Assembly (NCBI GenBank): GCA_946616535.1
Contig: CAMOJA010000001.1
Location: 1-64,000, forward strand
Direction of reading: 5' to 3'
DNA: 64,000 nt
Origin: an uncultured Bacteroidales bacterium
GTDB taxonomy: Bacteria; Bacteroidota; Bacteroidia; Bacteroidales; Paludibacteraceae
Position 1 is the first letter of the stretch. Every line of letters starts with the position of its first letter. The position numbers and the translations under genes were made by a program. Of this stretch, positions 51,067-61,086 are shown in pieces. Below the pieces are notes generated by a model, which saw nothing but the letters and a program-made list of their open reading frames with translations, was not told the origin of the DNA and made no database searches.

Positions 51067-52719
51067 ATGCAAGTAGAATTCATACTTCTCATATTATCTT
51101 TACTTTTTTTCGTTAGTATTATTGCCGATAAAATCGGTTATAAATTCGGAGTTCCTGCCTTATTGTTATTCCTAATAGTCGGAATGTTATTCGGCTCGGA
51201 TGGTATAGGCGCTTTATTTGGCGGGGCTGGATTGCAGATTGATACGGAGAATGCGCAAGCACTCAGTACGGTTGCTATGTGTATCATCCTATTCACAGGT
51301 GGAATGGATACCAAACTGAGTGACGTAAAATCGGTGCTTGCTCCTGGTGTGACTTTGGCTACAGTCGGCGTCTTAATGACCTGTGTGATCACTGGCGGCA
51401 TAATCTATTATATTTTTGGTTGGCTCCATGCTGTAGCTACAGTCTCCATTTGGATGGCTTTGTTGATGGCTGCTACCATGTCCAGTACGGATTCTGCCAG
51501 TGTCTTTTCTATCATGCGAACCAATGGTATTGGCTTGAAGCATGATTTAAGACCATTATTGGAATTGGAATCCGGAGCCAATGACCCGATGGCTTATGTT
51601 CTCACAACGACGCTCATTGGAGTCGTACTTTCCACCGCGGATCATATAGATACGTTGCCTATTATTCAAACGATAGTGGTGCAACTCGTGATGGGTACAG
51701 TCCTCGGTTTTGCTTTGGGCGAAGGGCTGGTGCTTCTGCTACGTCGGGTGCAATTAGCCAACGAAGCGCTATATCCTATCATGGTGCTTACTGCTTGTAT
51801 TTTCATCTTTGGTATCACTCATTACTTGCAAGGGAACACCTATCTCGCGGTGTATGTTGGCGGTTTGATTATCGGTAATAACAAGTTCACGCGTAAACGC
51901 CAAACAAAAGCGTTCTTCAATGGTTTGGCTTGGCTCAGCCAATTGGTGATGTTCCTTATGTTAGGTTTGATGGTTCAGCCAAAGGAGTTTATTCATCTCA
52001 ATGTGTGGCTTCCTTGTCTTATCATTAGCTTGGTGATGATATGTATTTCGCGCCCGATAGCAGTTTGGCTTTGTATGCTTCCATTCAAGCGCTGGCATAC
52101 TCGTGACCGGATAATGCTTAGTTGGGTGGGGCTCAAAGGAGCTGTTCCGGTGATCTTCGGAGTAATGTGTAAGGCGCAAGGGGTACCGAATGCGGATATC
52201 ATTTTAAATGTGATTTTCCTCTGTACGATTATTTCCCTTATTGTGCAAGGAACCTCCTTGAGTGTGATGGCACGCAAACTGAAACTGGCTACACCGCCGC
52301 AAAACGAGAAACGCTTGATTCATTTTGATATGGATTTGCCCGATGAAATTCAATCTACAGCGCGAGAAGTGGAAGTGACTGCCGATATGATTGAATTTGG
52401 GAATACGCCCAGTAAGTTACAGATTCCTCCTCATACCTTGATTATCCTCGTTCGCCGAGGCGAAGATTTCTTCGTTCCCACCGGTTCCAGCGCACTTGAA
52501 GTGGGTGATCAGTTGTTGGTGATTAGCGACCAGGATGCTGAGGCTTCGTTCAGACAATTGGCTAATGAAGCGGAAGAAGAAGCTCTATGGCGTGCAGAGA
52601 TGAAACAAAAGGCAAAGAAGCGTTGGATGCGGGCTACTCAATGGATGCGTCGTGATAAAAAGGCAACCTCTAATAAAGAAGGTTCTGAAAACGAAATGAA
52701 TAGTACAAATATAGAATGA
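51067..52719 (+). CDS. K+/H+ antiporter, NhaP2/CvrA type (CPA1)
   Basis: 550 aa. About twelve membrane helices with the CPA core motifs ALLMAATMSSTDSASVFS and LELESGANDPMAYVL, then a soluble C-terminal TrkA-C-like domain (SKLQIPPHTLIILVRRGEDFFVP, LEVGDQLLVISD) and a basic tail. Exports K+ in exchange for protons. ATG 51067 preferred over the TTG at 51052. Confidence 0.92.
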   Translation: MQVEFILLILSLLFFVSIIADKIGYKFGVPALLLFLIVGMLFGSDGIGALFGGAGLQIDTENAQALSTVAMCIILFTGGMDTKLSDVKSVLAPGVTLATVGVLMTCVITGGIIYYIFGWLHAVATVSIWMALLMAATMSSTDSASVFSIMRTNGIGLKHDLRPLLELESGANDPMAYVLTTTLIGVVLSTADHIDTLPIIQTIVVQLVMGTVLGFALGEGLVLLLRRVQLANEALYPIMVLTACIFIFGITHYLQGNTYLAVYVGGLIIGNNKFTRKRQTKAFFNGLAWLSQLVMFLMLGLMVQPKEFIHLNVWLPCLIISLVMICISRPIAVWLCMLPFKRWHTRDRIMLSWVGLKGAVPVIFGVMCKAQGVPNADIILNVIFLCTIISLIVQGTSLSVMARKLKLATPPQNEKRLIHFDMDLPDEIQSTAREVEVTADMIEFGNTPSKLQIPPHTLIILVRRGEDFFVPTGSSALEVGDQLLVISDQDAEASFRQLANEAEEEALWRAEMKQKAKKRWMRATQWMRRDKKATSNKEGSENEMNSTNIE

Positions 52720-54266
52720 AAACAACAGTCTTTTTAACCGGAGCAACCGGTACAATGGGATATGCGGGTATGACAGAAATACTGCGCTATCCGGAAAATT
52801 ATGAATTACGTATATTGGCTCGTCCGAGCAAAAAGAACAAAGAGTTGCTGGCTCCGCTCATGGCGACTCATTCTACCCTGCATGTTATTTGGGGAGATTT
52901 GACCAACTATGACGATGTGCTCAAAGGCGTATCGGGTGCGGATATCGTGCTCCATGTTGGTGGCATGGTATCTCCGCAGGCTGATTACCGTCCTAAGGCT
53001 ACCTTGCGAACCAATATTTCTGCAGCAGAAAATATCACCAAGGCGGTATTGGCGCAACCGGACGATAAGCAACCAAAAGTGGTCTATATCGGTTCTGTGG
53101 CGCAGATGGGTGACCGACGTGAACCGCTCCATTGGGGACGTGCAGGGGATCCTATTTGTGTTTCTGCGTATGACCATTACGGACTTACCAAAGCGCAGGC
53201 CGAGCGTATCATTACGAATTCCGGTATTAAAACCTGGGCTTCATTGCGCCAGTCCGGAATTCTCTATCCGGCTATCTTAAAGAACTACGACCCTATTATG
53301 TTCCACGTGCCTATCCGTGGTGTCTTGGAGTGGGCAACGGTGGAAGATAGTGGCCGTTTGTTAGAGCGGGTTTGTCGTCCCGATGTGCCGGAAGAGTTTT
53401 GGAAGAATTATTACAACATCGGTTCTGGAAAAGAGTACCGTTTGAGTAATTATGAGTTTGAGGTTCTTTTACTGGATGCAATTGGGTGCCCAAGACCGGA
53501 GAAGATATTTAATGCCAATTGGTTTACGACCCGCAATTTCCATGGAATGTGGTATATAGATGGTGATAAGTTGGAAGATATGCTGCACTTCCGCGCGAAT
53601 GTTCCTGTGAAAGAGTATTTCGCGCAGATGGCTAAAGCTTCATCCTTGCCATGGGGAATTAAGTTCGCGTCCAAGACACATATTGCCAAACTCTTCCCGC
53701 ATTGTGTCAAGTTAGCCATGCGTGCCATGGCGAATAGCAAAGAGCATGGTACGCAATGGTGGATAAAGAATGGGGTGAAACAACGCATCAATGCGTACTA
53801 TGGATCACTGGAGGCATATAAAGCAATTCCTGATTGGAAACATTTCGATGTAAGTCATAATAGTGAAGAATACGTCCTTTTGAATCACGGGTATGATGAA
53901 AGCAAACCCATGGAAAGCCTCACTATTGCCGATTTGAAGAAAGCGGCCGAGTTCCGTGGTGGACAATTGGTATCCGATAAGGTAAAGGCAAAAGGATTAG
54001 AATTGTGGGATACACAATTGGAATGGCAGGACGCCAATGGCAATGTATTCTCCGCTACCCCACGTCTGATTTTGTTGGGTGGTCATTGGTCCCCATTCGA
54101 TATGCCGTATCCGTATGCCCATGAGCCCAAGGAGAAACAAGTTCCCTGGCATTGGGATCGTGTGGCAAAACAAAATCCGTTCTTTGCTCAGTTATGGGCA
54201 CCCCTGCATGAGGCAGATGAAGATAATATCTACGGACCGGAGGTTTTTGAAGGCTGGGAGCGGTGA
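52716..54266 (+). CDS. NAD-dependent epimerase/dehydratase family protein with long C-terminal extension
   Basis: 516 aa. Extended SDR signature: TGATGTMGYAG at the N-terminus, DIVLHVGGMVSP, VYIGSVAQ and the catalytic YGLTKAQ. The first ~300 residues are the SDR; about 200 further residues (MESLTIADLKKAAEF, WDTQLEWQDANG, GGHWSPFDMPYPY) are not part of a standard SDR and probably form a separate domain. Substrate unknown. ATGA overlap with the antiporter. Confidence 0.87.
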   Translation: MKTTVFLTGATGTMGYAGMTEILRYPENYELRILARPSKKNKELLAPLMATHSTLHVIWGDLTNYDDVLKGVSGADIVLHVGGMVSPQADYRPKATLRTNISAAENITKAVLAQPDDKQPKVVYIGSVAQMGDRREPLHWGRAGDPICVSAYDHYGLTKAQAERIITNSGIKTWASLRQSGILYPAILKNYDPIMFHVPIRGVLEWATVEDSGRLLERVCRPDVPEEFWKNYYNIGSGKEYRLSNYEFEVLLLDAIGCPRPEKIFNANWFTTRNFHGMWYIDGDKLEDMLHFRANVPVKEYFAQMAKASSLPWGIKFASKTHIAKLFPHCVKLAMRAMANSKEHGTQWWIKNGVKQRINAYYGSLEAYKAIPDWKHFDVSHNSEEYVLLNHGYDESKPMESLTIADLKKAAEFRGGQLVSDKVKAKGLELWDTQLEWQDANGNVFSATPRLILLGGHWSPFDMPYPYAHEPKEKQVPWHWDRVAKQNPFFAQLWAPLHEADEDNIYGPEVFEGWER

Positions 54267-54302
54267 GGCACCGCAGCCGAGCAACGATAAGCGAACGTAA
54301 AC

Positions 54303-55562
54303 ATGTATTTCGACGAACTCGCACTTTCGGATGAAGTATTAGATGCATTGTGGGATATGCATTTCGATGAGTGTACCCCTGTGCAAGAAAAAACAATTCC
54401 TGTTATACTAGATGGTCATGATGTTATTTCCTGTGCTCAAACTGGTACGGGAAAGACTGCTGCATATATTTTACCGCTTCTTACTAACCTCGCTTTTGAT
54501 AACCATGATCCTAATAAACTGAATGCGATTATCATGGCGCCTACTCGAGAACTGGCGCAGCAGATAGACCAACAAATGGAAGGGTTCGGTTATTATGTTC
54601 CCTTCTCGTCCGTTCCTATTTACGGGGGAAAGGATAATGGCGCGTGGGGAACACAAGTGACAGGCCTGCAAAAAGGAGCAGATATCGTCATTGCCACGCC
54701 CGGGCGTTTGCTTAGCCAGATGAATATTTATGACATCGATTTCTCCGGAGTTAAATATTTTATTCTCGATGAAGCGGACCGGATGCTGGATATGGGTTTC
54801 TACGATGATATCATGACTATCGTCCGTCAATTACCGAAAGATCGCCAAACTATTATGTTCTCGGCTACCATGCCGGAGAACATCCGCCGGATGGCAAAAG
54901 CAATCATGCGCAATCCCGTGGAAGTGCAAATAGCCGTTTCTCGTCCGCCTGAGACCATTCGCCAAATGCAGGCAAGGTTATATGAAGCGCAAAAACAGGG
55001 TTTCGTCCAACTCGCTCTTCAGGGGCGCGACTTGAAGAAAGTCATCATTTTTGCCGGTAAGAAACAGCGAGTCAAGGAACTCACGCGTACGTTGCGTATG
55101 TTAAAAATTGACGCGCGCGCGATGCATTCCGACTTGGAGCAGCATGAACGCGATCAGGTTATGCTTGATTTCCGTAATGCCAAAATTGATGTGCTGGTGG
55201 CTACCGATGTGGTGGCGAGAGGAATTGATGTCACCGATGTGCCGCTCGTTATCAATTATGATGTACCGCACGACCCCGAAGATTATATACATCGTATTGG
55301 TCGAACAGCTCGTGCAGAGAATAGCGGAGAAGCCATCACACTGGTATCACCCGAAGACGCGCGTTATTGGGGGCGTATTGAAAAATTCCTTAAGAAAGAG
55401 ATTGAACGCGTGTCTATACCAACAGCCTTGGGTGATGCTCCGCCGGAAAATGAGTACGCACGACCTAAAAATGACTCTAAAAAGCAGAAAAGTCCGTTTT
55501 TTCATACATCTCGTCATAAAAAAGCAGTATCTTTGCACCGAAATTCAAAACAAAACAAATGA
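54303..55562 (+). CDS. DEAD-box ATP-dependent RNA helicase
   Basis: 419 aa. All core motifs: Q-motif CTPVQEKTIP, AQTGTGKTAA, PTRELAQQ, DEADRMLDMGF, SATMP, VATDVVARGID and HRIGRTARAENSG. The basic C-terminal tail is short. RhlE-like; involved in RNA remodelling or ribosome assembly. Confidence 0.95.
   Translation: MYFDELALSDEVLDALWDMHFDECTPVQEKTIPVILDGHDVISCAQTGTGKTAAYILPLLTNLAFDNHDPNKLNAIIMAPTRELAQQIDQQMEGFGYYVPFSSVPIYGGKDNGAWGTQVTGLQKGADIVIATPGRLLSQMNIYDIDFSGVKYFILDEADRMLDMGFYDDIMTIVRQLPKDRQTIMFSATMPENIRRMAKAIMRNPVEVQIAVSRPPETIRQMQARLYEAQKQGFVQLALQGRDLKKVIIFAGKKQRVKELTRTLRMLKIDARAMHSDLEQHERDQVMLDFRNAKIDVLVATDVVARGIDVTDVPLVINYDVPHDPEDYIHRIGRTARAENSGEAITLVSPEDARYWGRIEKFLKKEIERVSIPTALGDAPPENEYARPKNDSKKQKSPFFHTSRHKKAVSLHRNSKQNK
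55528..55535 (+). promoter_or_regulatory. Likely -7 element of the TonB-type barrel gene
   Basis: TATCTTTG within the last codons of the helicase gene, 50 bp before the barrel start. No good TTTG box 20 bp upstream. Confidence 0.45.
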
Positions 55563-55584
55563 GATACTGTAAAAGTAAAGAAAA

Positions 55585-58062
55585 ATGAAAAAAGTAGGAT
55601 TATTAGCATTCGCGCTGCTTGTGTTCGGATGGATTTATGTAGCGGCTGAAACCATCAAAGGCAGCGTCAAGGACGCGCAAGGCAATGCCATGCCTTTCGT
55701 TACCGTCTCTGTCTTGGCGCAGGATTCCACTCTGCTTACCGGAGCCATCACCGATGACAACGGGGCGTATGCCGTGGAGGTGAATGCCAATCGTTATATC
55801 ATCCAGGCTTCATATGTAGGGTATGTAACTGCATATGGCGGACCGGATTTTGTGTTGCGCGAAGAAACGGAGAAACTTGCGGAGGTAGAAGTGAAGGCTA
55901 AGAAACCTCTTATCGAACGGCAGATGGATAAGTTGGTTGTCAACGTGAGTGCCTCACCCTTAGCTGCTGGTTCGAATGGAAATGATATTCTGCGTCGTGC
56001 ACCGGGTGTCCGTATCGATAAGGATGGGAACATTACGGTTAATGGCAAAAGCGTTGAAATCTGGATTGACGGAAAACCCTCCTATCTTAGTGGTCAACAG
56101 TTGAAGGCTATGCTCGATGGAACAGACGGTAATACTATCGAAAAAATTGAGATTATCTCGAATCCATCGGCAAAATATGACGCGAGTGGACAAGGTGGTA
56201 TCATCAATATTAAGACTAAACGCAACATGATGAAGGGCTTGAATGGTATACTTTCTGCAGCCTATGGAGGAATGTATTTCGGCGATGTGAAGCGCTGGTT
56301 ACAGATGGATATGGTATCGCTCAACCTTAATTACCGCAGCGAGAAAACCTATACCTTTGGTCAACTCACACAAGTATTTGCGCAAAACGATATCGATCTC
56401 GAGACATACCGCAAAACCCCTATTTTGGAGAACTATTCCTATTCGGGCTATGCGATGGATTTCCAGTATTATATGCTGAAGGTAGGCAATGATTGGTATA
56501 TCGACTCGGTCAACACACTCGGTTTTATCCTTCAAGTGCCGTATATGAAGGTGAACCAGCGGATCATCGATGGCCGTAACTATGCCTATACGGTCGAGGG
56601 AACGGATACCGTTAGCAAAAGCATAAGCCATACGGGTGCGCAAATACAGTCTCCGCAACACACCGCGAACCTTAACTATACCCATACCTTCAATGATGAA
56701 TTGGAGCGTGAACTGACGGTAAATGTGGACTATAACCGCTATAATAACAAGACGGCAAATACCCAGTTGACCAATTACGATGAACTTCTCCCTTATTCGC
56801 TGGGCCTCATTATCAATAGCCAACAGGTGATAGATATTTATAGCGCGAAACTGGATTTCCAGACAAAATTCTGGAAAACAGGCATGATTGAGTGCGGTGT
56901 GAAGTACGGCCTTTCGTCCACCAATAATCACATGACTACTGACTCCATTTTTGACGATATCCCGCTCAGCCAGACGCGGCAGGATTTCCGTTATGATGAA
57001 CATGTGGCTGCTGCATACATCTCTGTAGGCAAACAGTTTGGTGAGCACTGGTCGGTCAAACTCGGTCTCCGCGGAGAGTATACCTATAGTTACGGTAACT
57101 GGCTCAGTGCCGATTCGGTTACTCGTAGGTCTTATTTCAATCCTTTCCCGACGGCATACATCGGATATACCACTTCGCCGCTTGGCAAATTGCAACAACC
57201 GATAGCAGTCAGCGCCAGTTATACTCGCCGTATCAAGCGACCGAACTACTGGATGCTCAACCCGTTCCGGACTTATGTGGATGCATATAGTTATCAGGAG
57301 GGAAATACGGAACTTACGCCGGAATTCAATAACGATGTCGAACTCCATTTCTCATGGACGCAGTATCTTAATGTAACGTTCAACTTCGCACACACCCAAG
57401 ATATGTTCTCGCAGAAAACAACGATTCTGCCGGATGGTATGGGCTTTACGAAATGGACCAATTTCGGTACATGTACCACGCACGGTGGAAATATATCGCT
57501 TACTGAACTCCCACTTGTGCCGAAGTACGTTACAGCTGAAGATGGTACAAAATCAATGCAGGGCGCTTGGCTTGCATTAACTGTCAATGCGGGCTGGTTA
57601 CATTTCATCAATAAGTCTTATGAGAAAAATGCCGATGGCAAATCAGCCTATGAAAACCGCACTCACTATGGTTATGTTGGTGGAACGCTTTCTGCTTATC
57701 TGCCCAAAGACTGGACATTGACATTTGACGGTAACTGGTCATCGCCGATGACCACTGGTTATAATAGGCAGGGAAGTATGTATTTCCTCAGTTTTGGTGT
57801 GAGGAAGATGTACATGCCTAAGGGACTCATTTTCAATCTCAATATTCAGGACCTCGCGCGTTCGCTCAACTTAGTGGACAAGAGCGAAGGAATGGCACCG
57901 GGATATGAGAGTTGGTACGGAAATTACATACGTCAACAACGTGTGATGTTCTCTATTACGTGGATGTTCGGCCAGTATCAGCAACATAAGAATCGTAAGG
58001 TCGGTAACATGGATGAACTCAATCGTCTTGGAGGAGGCGGAGGTGTCCAAACAGGAAACTAA
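55585..58062 (+). CDS. TonB-dependent receptor-like outer-membrane barrel with carboxypeptidase-like domain
   Basis: 825 aa. Signal peptide, CarboxypepD_reg-like domain (IKGSVKDAQGNAMPFVTVSV...), plug domain (LRRAPGVRIDKDGNITVNGKS, IEIISNPSAKYDASGQGGIINI) and a large barrel of the OMP_b-brl_3 type, with a Gly-rich C-terminal tail (LGGGGGVQTG). Such proteins are common in Bacteroidota; ligand unknown, and it may be a nutrient or protein-export receptor. Confidence 0.92.
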   Translation: MKKVGLLAFALLVFGWIYVAAETIKGSVKDAQGNAMPFVTVSVLAQDSTLLTGAITDDNGAYAVEVNANRYIIQASYVGYVTAYGGPDFVLREETEKLAEVEVKAKKPLIERQMDKLVVNVSASPLAAGSNGNDILRRAPGVRIDKDGNITVNGKSVEIWIDGKPSYLSGQQLKAMLDGTDGNTIEKIEIISNPSAKYDASGQGGIINIKTKRNMMKGLNGILSAAYGGMYFGDVKRWLQMDMVSLNLNYRSEKTYTFGQLTQVFAQNDIDLETYRKTPILENYSYSGYAMDFQYYMLKVGNDWYIDSVNTLGFILQVPYMKVNQRIIDGRNYAYTVEGTDTVSKSISHTGAQIQSPQHTANLNYTHTFNDELERELTVNVDYNRYNNKTANTQLTNYDELLPYSLGLIINSQQVIDIYSAKLDFQTKFWKTGMIECGVKYGLSSTNNHMTTDSIFDDIPLSQTRQDFRYDEHVAAAYISVGKQFGEHWSVKLGLRGEYTYSYGNWLSADSVTRRSYFNPFPTAYIGYTTSPLGKLQQPIAVSASYTRRIKRPNYWMLNPFRTYVDAYSYQEGNTELTPEFNNDVELHFSWTQYLNVTFNFAHTQDMFSQKTTILPDGMGFTKWTNFGTCTTHGGNISLTELPLVPKYVTAEDGTKSMQGAWLALTVNAGWLHFINKSYEKNADGKSAYENRTHYGYVGGTLSAYLPKDWTLTFDGNWSSPMTTGYNRQGSMYFLSFGVRKMYMPKGLIFNLNIQDLARSLNLVDKSEGMAPGYESWYGNYIRQQRVMFSITWMFGQYQQHKNRKVGNMDELNRLGGGGGVQTGN

Positions 58063-58076
58063 GATTACAAACATAC

Positions 58077-59006
58077 ATGGAACAAATCATTTCTCTCAAT
58101 GAAGCATTAGACACCCCTACTTTTTATGGGGTGAACAATCACAACATCTTGTGCCTCAAGAACCAGCATCCGGAAGTGCGCGTGGTAGCACGAGGATATC
58201 AGGTGAAGGTAACAGGATCCGAATCGGCAGTCTTGAATTTTGCAAACTCACTGCATCTATGTGAACAATTTTGTATCCGAAACAATCGACTGACGGAACA
58301 AGATATCCTAATGCTTTTGCACGGAGATAAACCTCAAGAACAGGCCACTGATGATTTGATTCTGCATGGTGTCAACGGAAAATCAATCTATGCCCGGTCT
58401 ATCAACCAAAAAGCACTTGTCGCAGCATATGAAGAGAATGATTTGCTATTCGCGGTCGGCCCGGCTGGAAGTGGTAAAACCTATACAGCGATAGCCTTGG
58501 CTGTAAGGGCGCTGAAACAAAAGGAGGTGAAGCGGATTATCCTTTCCCGTCCGGCTGTGGAAGCAGGCGAAAAATTGGGTTTCTTGCCTGGTGACATGAA
58601 GGAGAAAATTGATCCCTATCTGCAACCGCTTTATGATGCGCTGCAAGATATGATCCCAGCAGCAAAACTGACCGAATACATGGAGAAAGGTACAATTCAA
58701 ATTGCCCCGCTTGCTTTCATGCGTGGGCGAACCCTATCTGAAGCGGTAGTCATCCTCGATGAGGCTCAAAACACAACGGCTTTGCAACTGAAGATGTTTC
58801 TTACCCGCCTCGGATTAGGAGGAAAAATGATAGTTACCGGTGATATGACGCAGATTGACCTTCCTGTTTCCCAAAAATCCGGATTGCGCGATGCAATGGA
58901 ACGTTTTCATAACATAAAAGGTATCAAAATCATCGAATTCAACGAGAAAGATATCGTTCGCCACCCGCTCGTAAAGCGCATTGTCGCAGCGTACGCAAAA
59001 GAGTAA
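58077..59006 (+). CDS. phoH: PhoH family ATPase
   Basis: 309 aa. Walker A VGPAGSGKTYTAIA near residue 130, RPAVEAGEKLGFLPGD, and Walker B VVILDEAQNTT, then VTGDMTQIDLP. PhoH-like proteins are ATPases linked to RNA metabolism and ribosome quality. 14 bp after the barrel gene. Confidence 0.95.
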   Translation: MEQIISLNEALDTPTFYGVNNHNILCLKNQHPEVRVVARGYQVKVTGSESAVLNFANSLHLCEQFCIRNNRLTEQDILMLLHGDKPQEQATDDLILHGVNGKSIYARSINQKALVAAYEENDLLFAVGPAGSGKTYTAIALAVRALKQKEVKRIILSRPAVEAGEKLGFLPGDMKEKIDPYLQPLYDALQDMIPAAKLTEYMEKGTIQIAPLAFMRGRTLSEAVVILDEAQNTTALQLKMFLTRLGLGGKMIVTGDMTQIDLPVSQKSGLRDAMERFHNIKGIKIIEFNEKDIVRHPLVKRIVAAYAKE

Positions 59007-59060
59007 ATTGATTAATTAATAACGCATTTTTGTTAAAAATGCAAAAATATTGCTCAAATA

Positions 59061-59092
59061 TTTGGTAGTTTCAAAAAAAAACAGTACTTTTG
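59061..59092 (+). promoter_or_regulatory. rpsP: Promoter of rpsP
   Basis: TTTG (59061-59064), 20 bp, TACTTTTG (59085-59092). Leader of about 80 nt. Confidence 0.8.
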
Positions 59093-59095
59093 CAC

Positions 59096-59114
59096 GCTTT
59101 TTCGTGTAAAAAGC
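59096..59114 (+). promoter_or_regulatory. Hairpin at the 5' end of the rpsP leader
   Basis: GCTTTTT (59096-59102) pairs with AAAAAGC (59108-59114) around CGTGT, at the predicted RNA 5' end. May stabilise the mRNA or take part in autoregulation. Confidence 0.45.
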
Positions 59115-59180
59115 ACGTCATTATTATTAATCCGGGCAGGAACTCGCGCAGTTCAACGCCCACAAACAACGCAAAAACAA

Positions 59181-59744
59181 ATGGCAACAAAGATTCGTTT
59201 GGCTCGTCATGGTCACAAAGACTATGCTTTCTACCACATCGTAGTAGCTGACAGCCGCTCGCCGCGTGACGGCAAAATTATCGAACGTCTCGGTTCGTTC
59301 AATCCTAACACTAACCCTGCAGCCGTTATCCTTGATTTCGACCGCGCTCTTTATTGGGTAGGAGTAGGTGCACAACCGACCGACACCGTACGTACCATCC
59401 TCTCCAACGAGGGCGTGCTCTTGATGAAGCACCTCAATGGTGGTGTCGCAAAAGGCGCATTTAGTGCAGAAGAGGCTCAAAAGCGTTTCGACGCTTGGAA
59501 AGCACAAAAAGATGCTAAAGCTGGTAAGATCAGCCAGGCAGAAGCTGACAAAAAAGCTGCTGCCGCAAAGGCTCTTCTCGCTCAGGAGGTAGAGACCAAT
59601 AAGGCTATCGCTGCTAAGATTGCAGAGAAGCGTGCCGCTGCTGCCGCAGAGCTCGCTGCTGCTGCACAAGAGGCTGCGCAGGAAGCTGCTGCCGCAGAAG
59701 CAGAGGCTAAAGGTGAAGCTCCCGCAGAGGAGGCTGAGGCATAA
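59181..59744 (+). CDS. rpsP: 30S ribosomal protein S16 with Ala/Glu/Lys-rich tail
   Basis: 187 aa. The first ~85 residues are S16 ([24 protein letters not shown] split motif, [23 protein letters not shown]). The remaining ~100 residues are a low-complexity, probably helical tail of Ala, Lys and Glu, as usual for S16 in this phylum. Monocistronic: own promoter and terminator. Confidence 0.97.
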   Translation: MATKIRLARHGHKDYAFYHIVVADSRSPRDGKIIERLGSFNPNTNPAAVILDFDRALYWVGVGAQPTDTVRTILSNEGVLLMKHLNGGVAKGAFSAEEAQKRFDAWKAQKDAKAGKISQAEADKKAAAAKALLAQEVETNKAIAAKIAEKRAAAAAELAAAAQEAAQEAAAAEAEAKGEAPAEEAEA

Positions 59745-59769
59745 AAAGCTGCTTTATCTTAGCAAAAAG

Positions 59770-59802
59770 AAGTTCAAAACGAAAGTTTTGGGCTTTTTTT
59801 TT
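59770..59802 (+). terminator. Intrinsic terminator of rpsP
   Basis: 11-bp stem with two G-U pairs (59770-59780 with 59785-59795), GAAA tetraloop, and nine T. The T-run is reused as the -33 box of the next promoter. Confidence 0.92.
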
Positions 59803-59831
59803 GTATATATCAAAAAAAAATTGTACCTTTG
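59800..59831 (+). promoter_or_regulatory. Promoter of the polysaccharide cluster
   Basis: TTTG (59800-59803), 20 bp, TACCTTTG (59824-59831). Only 10 bp separate the -7 box from the flippase ATG, so the mRNA is nearly leaderless. Confidence 0.8.
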
Positions 59832-59841
59832 CGCACTTTTT

Positions 59842-61086
59842 ATGTGGCAAAGGTTAGCAGACATATTGCGTGCAAATACGAAGGTGGCGGAGAACTACGT
59901 TTTTATGACGTTGCTTCAAGTGCTGAATGTCTGTTTTTATTTGCTTATTTATCCATTCCTTATTCGCGTTTTGGGTGCAGAGAGCTACGGATTATATGCT
60001 TTCGCGTTAGCAATAGTGACTTTATTCATCTATTTTGTGTCCTTTGGCTTTGACTTGCCGGCTGCTAAAAAAATTGCTGAAAATGCTGAGAATAACGAAG
60101 TCAAGTCGCGGGTATTGTCGGAAGTGACGACGACCAAGATATGGTTAGAATTAATAGCTGTCTCATGCTTTGGAGCACTTCTTTTATTGGCTCCCAAGAT
60201 GGCATCTAATAAAATACTATTTGGTATCCTTTTTGCCCAAACAATCAATAATATATTATTCCCACAATGGTATTTTCAGGGCATTCAACGCATGCGGGTG
60301 GTAACGTATATTCAAGTTGCTTTCAAGTTAATTAGTCTGCCTTTTATCTTCTGGCTTCTTCGTGGTCCGGATGATGTGTGGATTTATGCACTCATTGTGT
60401 CCGTCTGCTCCGTTATTGGTAGCTTGGTTGCATGGGGAATAATTAGAATAAAAGAAGGATTGTGTATTCGTTTAGTACCTATCTCCAGTTCATTAGCGAT
60501 GATACGAGAAACTCTGCCATTTTTCCTTAGTAATGCTACGGGAGTAATCAAAGAACAAGGATTGGTGTTAATCATCGGACAATTCTTAGGAATGAGTGAT
60601 GTCGCAATATATGATTTAGCCAATAAGATCATTATCATTCCACGTACAATACTCAGCAAACTCAACGATGCGCTTTTCCCAAAGATGATGGCTCAGCCGG
60701 ATACAGCAAGAACGAAAAAAGTAGTGCATACAGAATGGTTAATAGGACTGCTTTCTATTTTCTTGGTGGCAGCCTTGGGGTATCCTGCAATATTACTCTT
60801 GGGCGGCAAGACAATGATGGCATCTTTCCCTGTAAGTATTATCTTGAGCATCACCATACTGACATGGCTTGTAGTCGGTGCGATGATATATTTCTATATT
60901 ATTCCTTCCGGAAAAACCTACTATATTACCATTAACCAACTGATAGCAATGTTGACTACTTTTGCTTTTGCGGGATTCGGTCTATATTTTATGCCTAATG
61001 TGTACGTGCTTGCCGGCAGTTTGGCTTTGTCCGGAATAATAGAAATCATCTTTTGTTTAACTATCTTACGTCATAAACTACAATGA
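59842..61086 (+). CDS. Oligosaccharide flippase (Wzx, polysaccharide biosynthesis family)
   Basis: 414 aa, about twelve membrane helices, MOP-superfamily type. Typical N-terminal YPFLIRVLGAESYGLYAFA and the FFLSNATGVIKEQGLVLIIG helix. Moves lipid-linked repeat units across the inner membrane. Start at ATG 59842, after the promoter; the open frame further upstream is the rpsP gene read out of frame. ATGA overlap with the GT2 gene. Confidence 0.93.
   Translation: MWQRLADILRANTKVAENYVFMTLLQVLNVCFYLLIYPFLIRVLGAESYGLYAFALAIVTLFIYFVSFGFDLPAAKKIAENAENNEVKSRVLSEVTTTKIWLELIAVSCFGALLLLAPKMASNKILFGILFAQTINNILFPQWYFQGIQRMRVVTYIQVAFKLISLPFIFWLLRGPDDVWIYALIVSVCSVIGSLVAWGIIRIKEGLCIRLVPISSSLAMIRETLPFFLSNATGVIKEQGLVLIIGQFLGMSDVAIYDLANKIIIIPRTILSKLNDALFPKMMAQPDTARTKKVVHTEWLIGLLSIFLVAALGYPAILLLGGKTMMASFPVSIILSITILTWLVVGAMIYFYIIPSGKTYYITINQLIAMLTTFAFAGFGLYFMPNVYVLAGSLALSGIIEIIFCLTILRHKLQ

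Noticed and set aside
56299..57348. 349-codon minus-strand frame within the 825-aa barrel gene
   Set aside because: Lies entirely inside a clear TonB-type receptor gene and has no family features of its own.
59620..59841. Extension of the flippase frame upstream into rpsP
   Set aside because: It is the +1 frame of the rpsP tail and crosses a terminator and a promoter; the mature start is ATG 59842.
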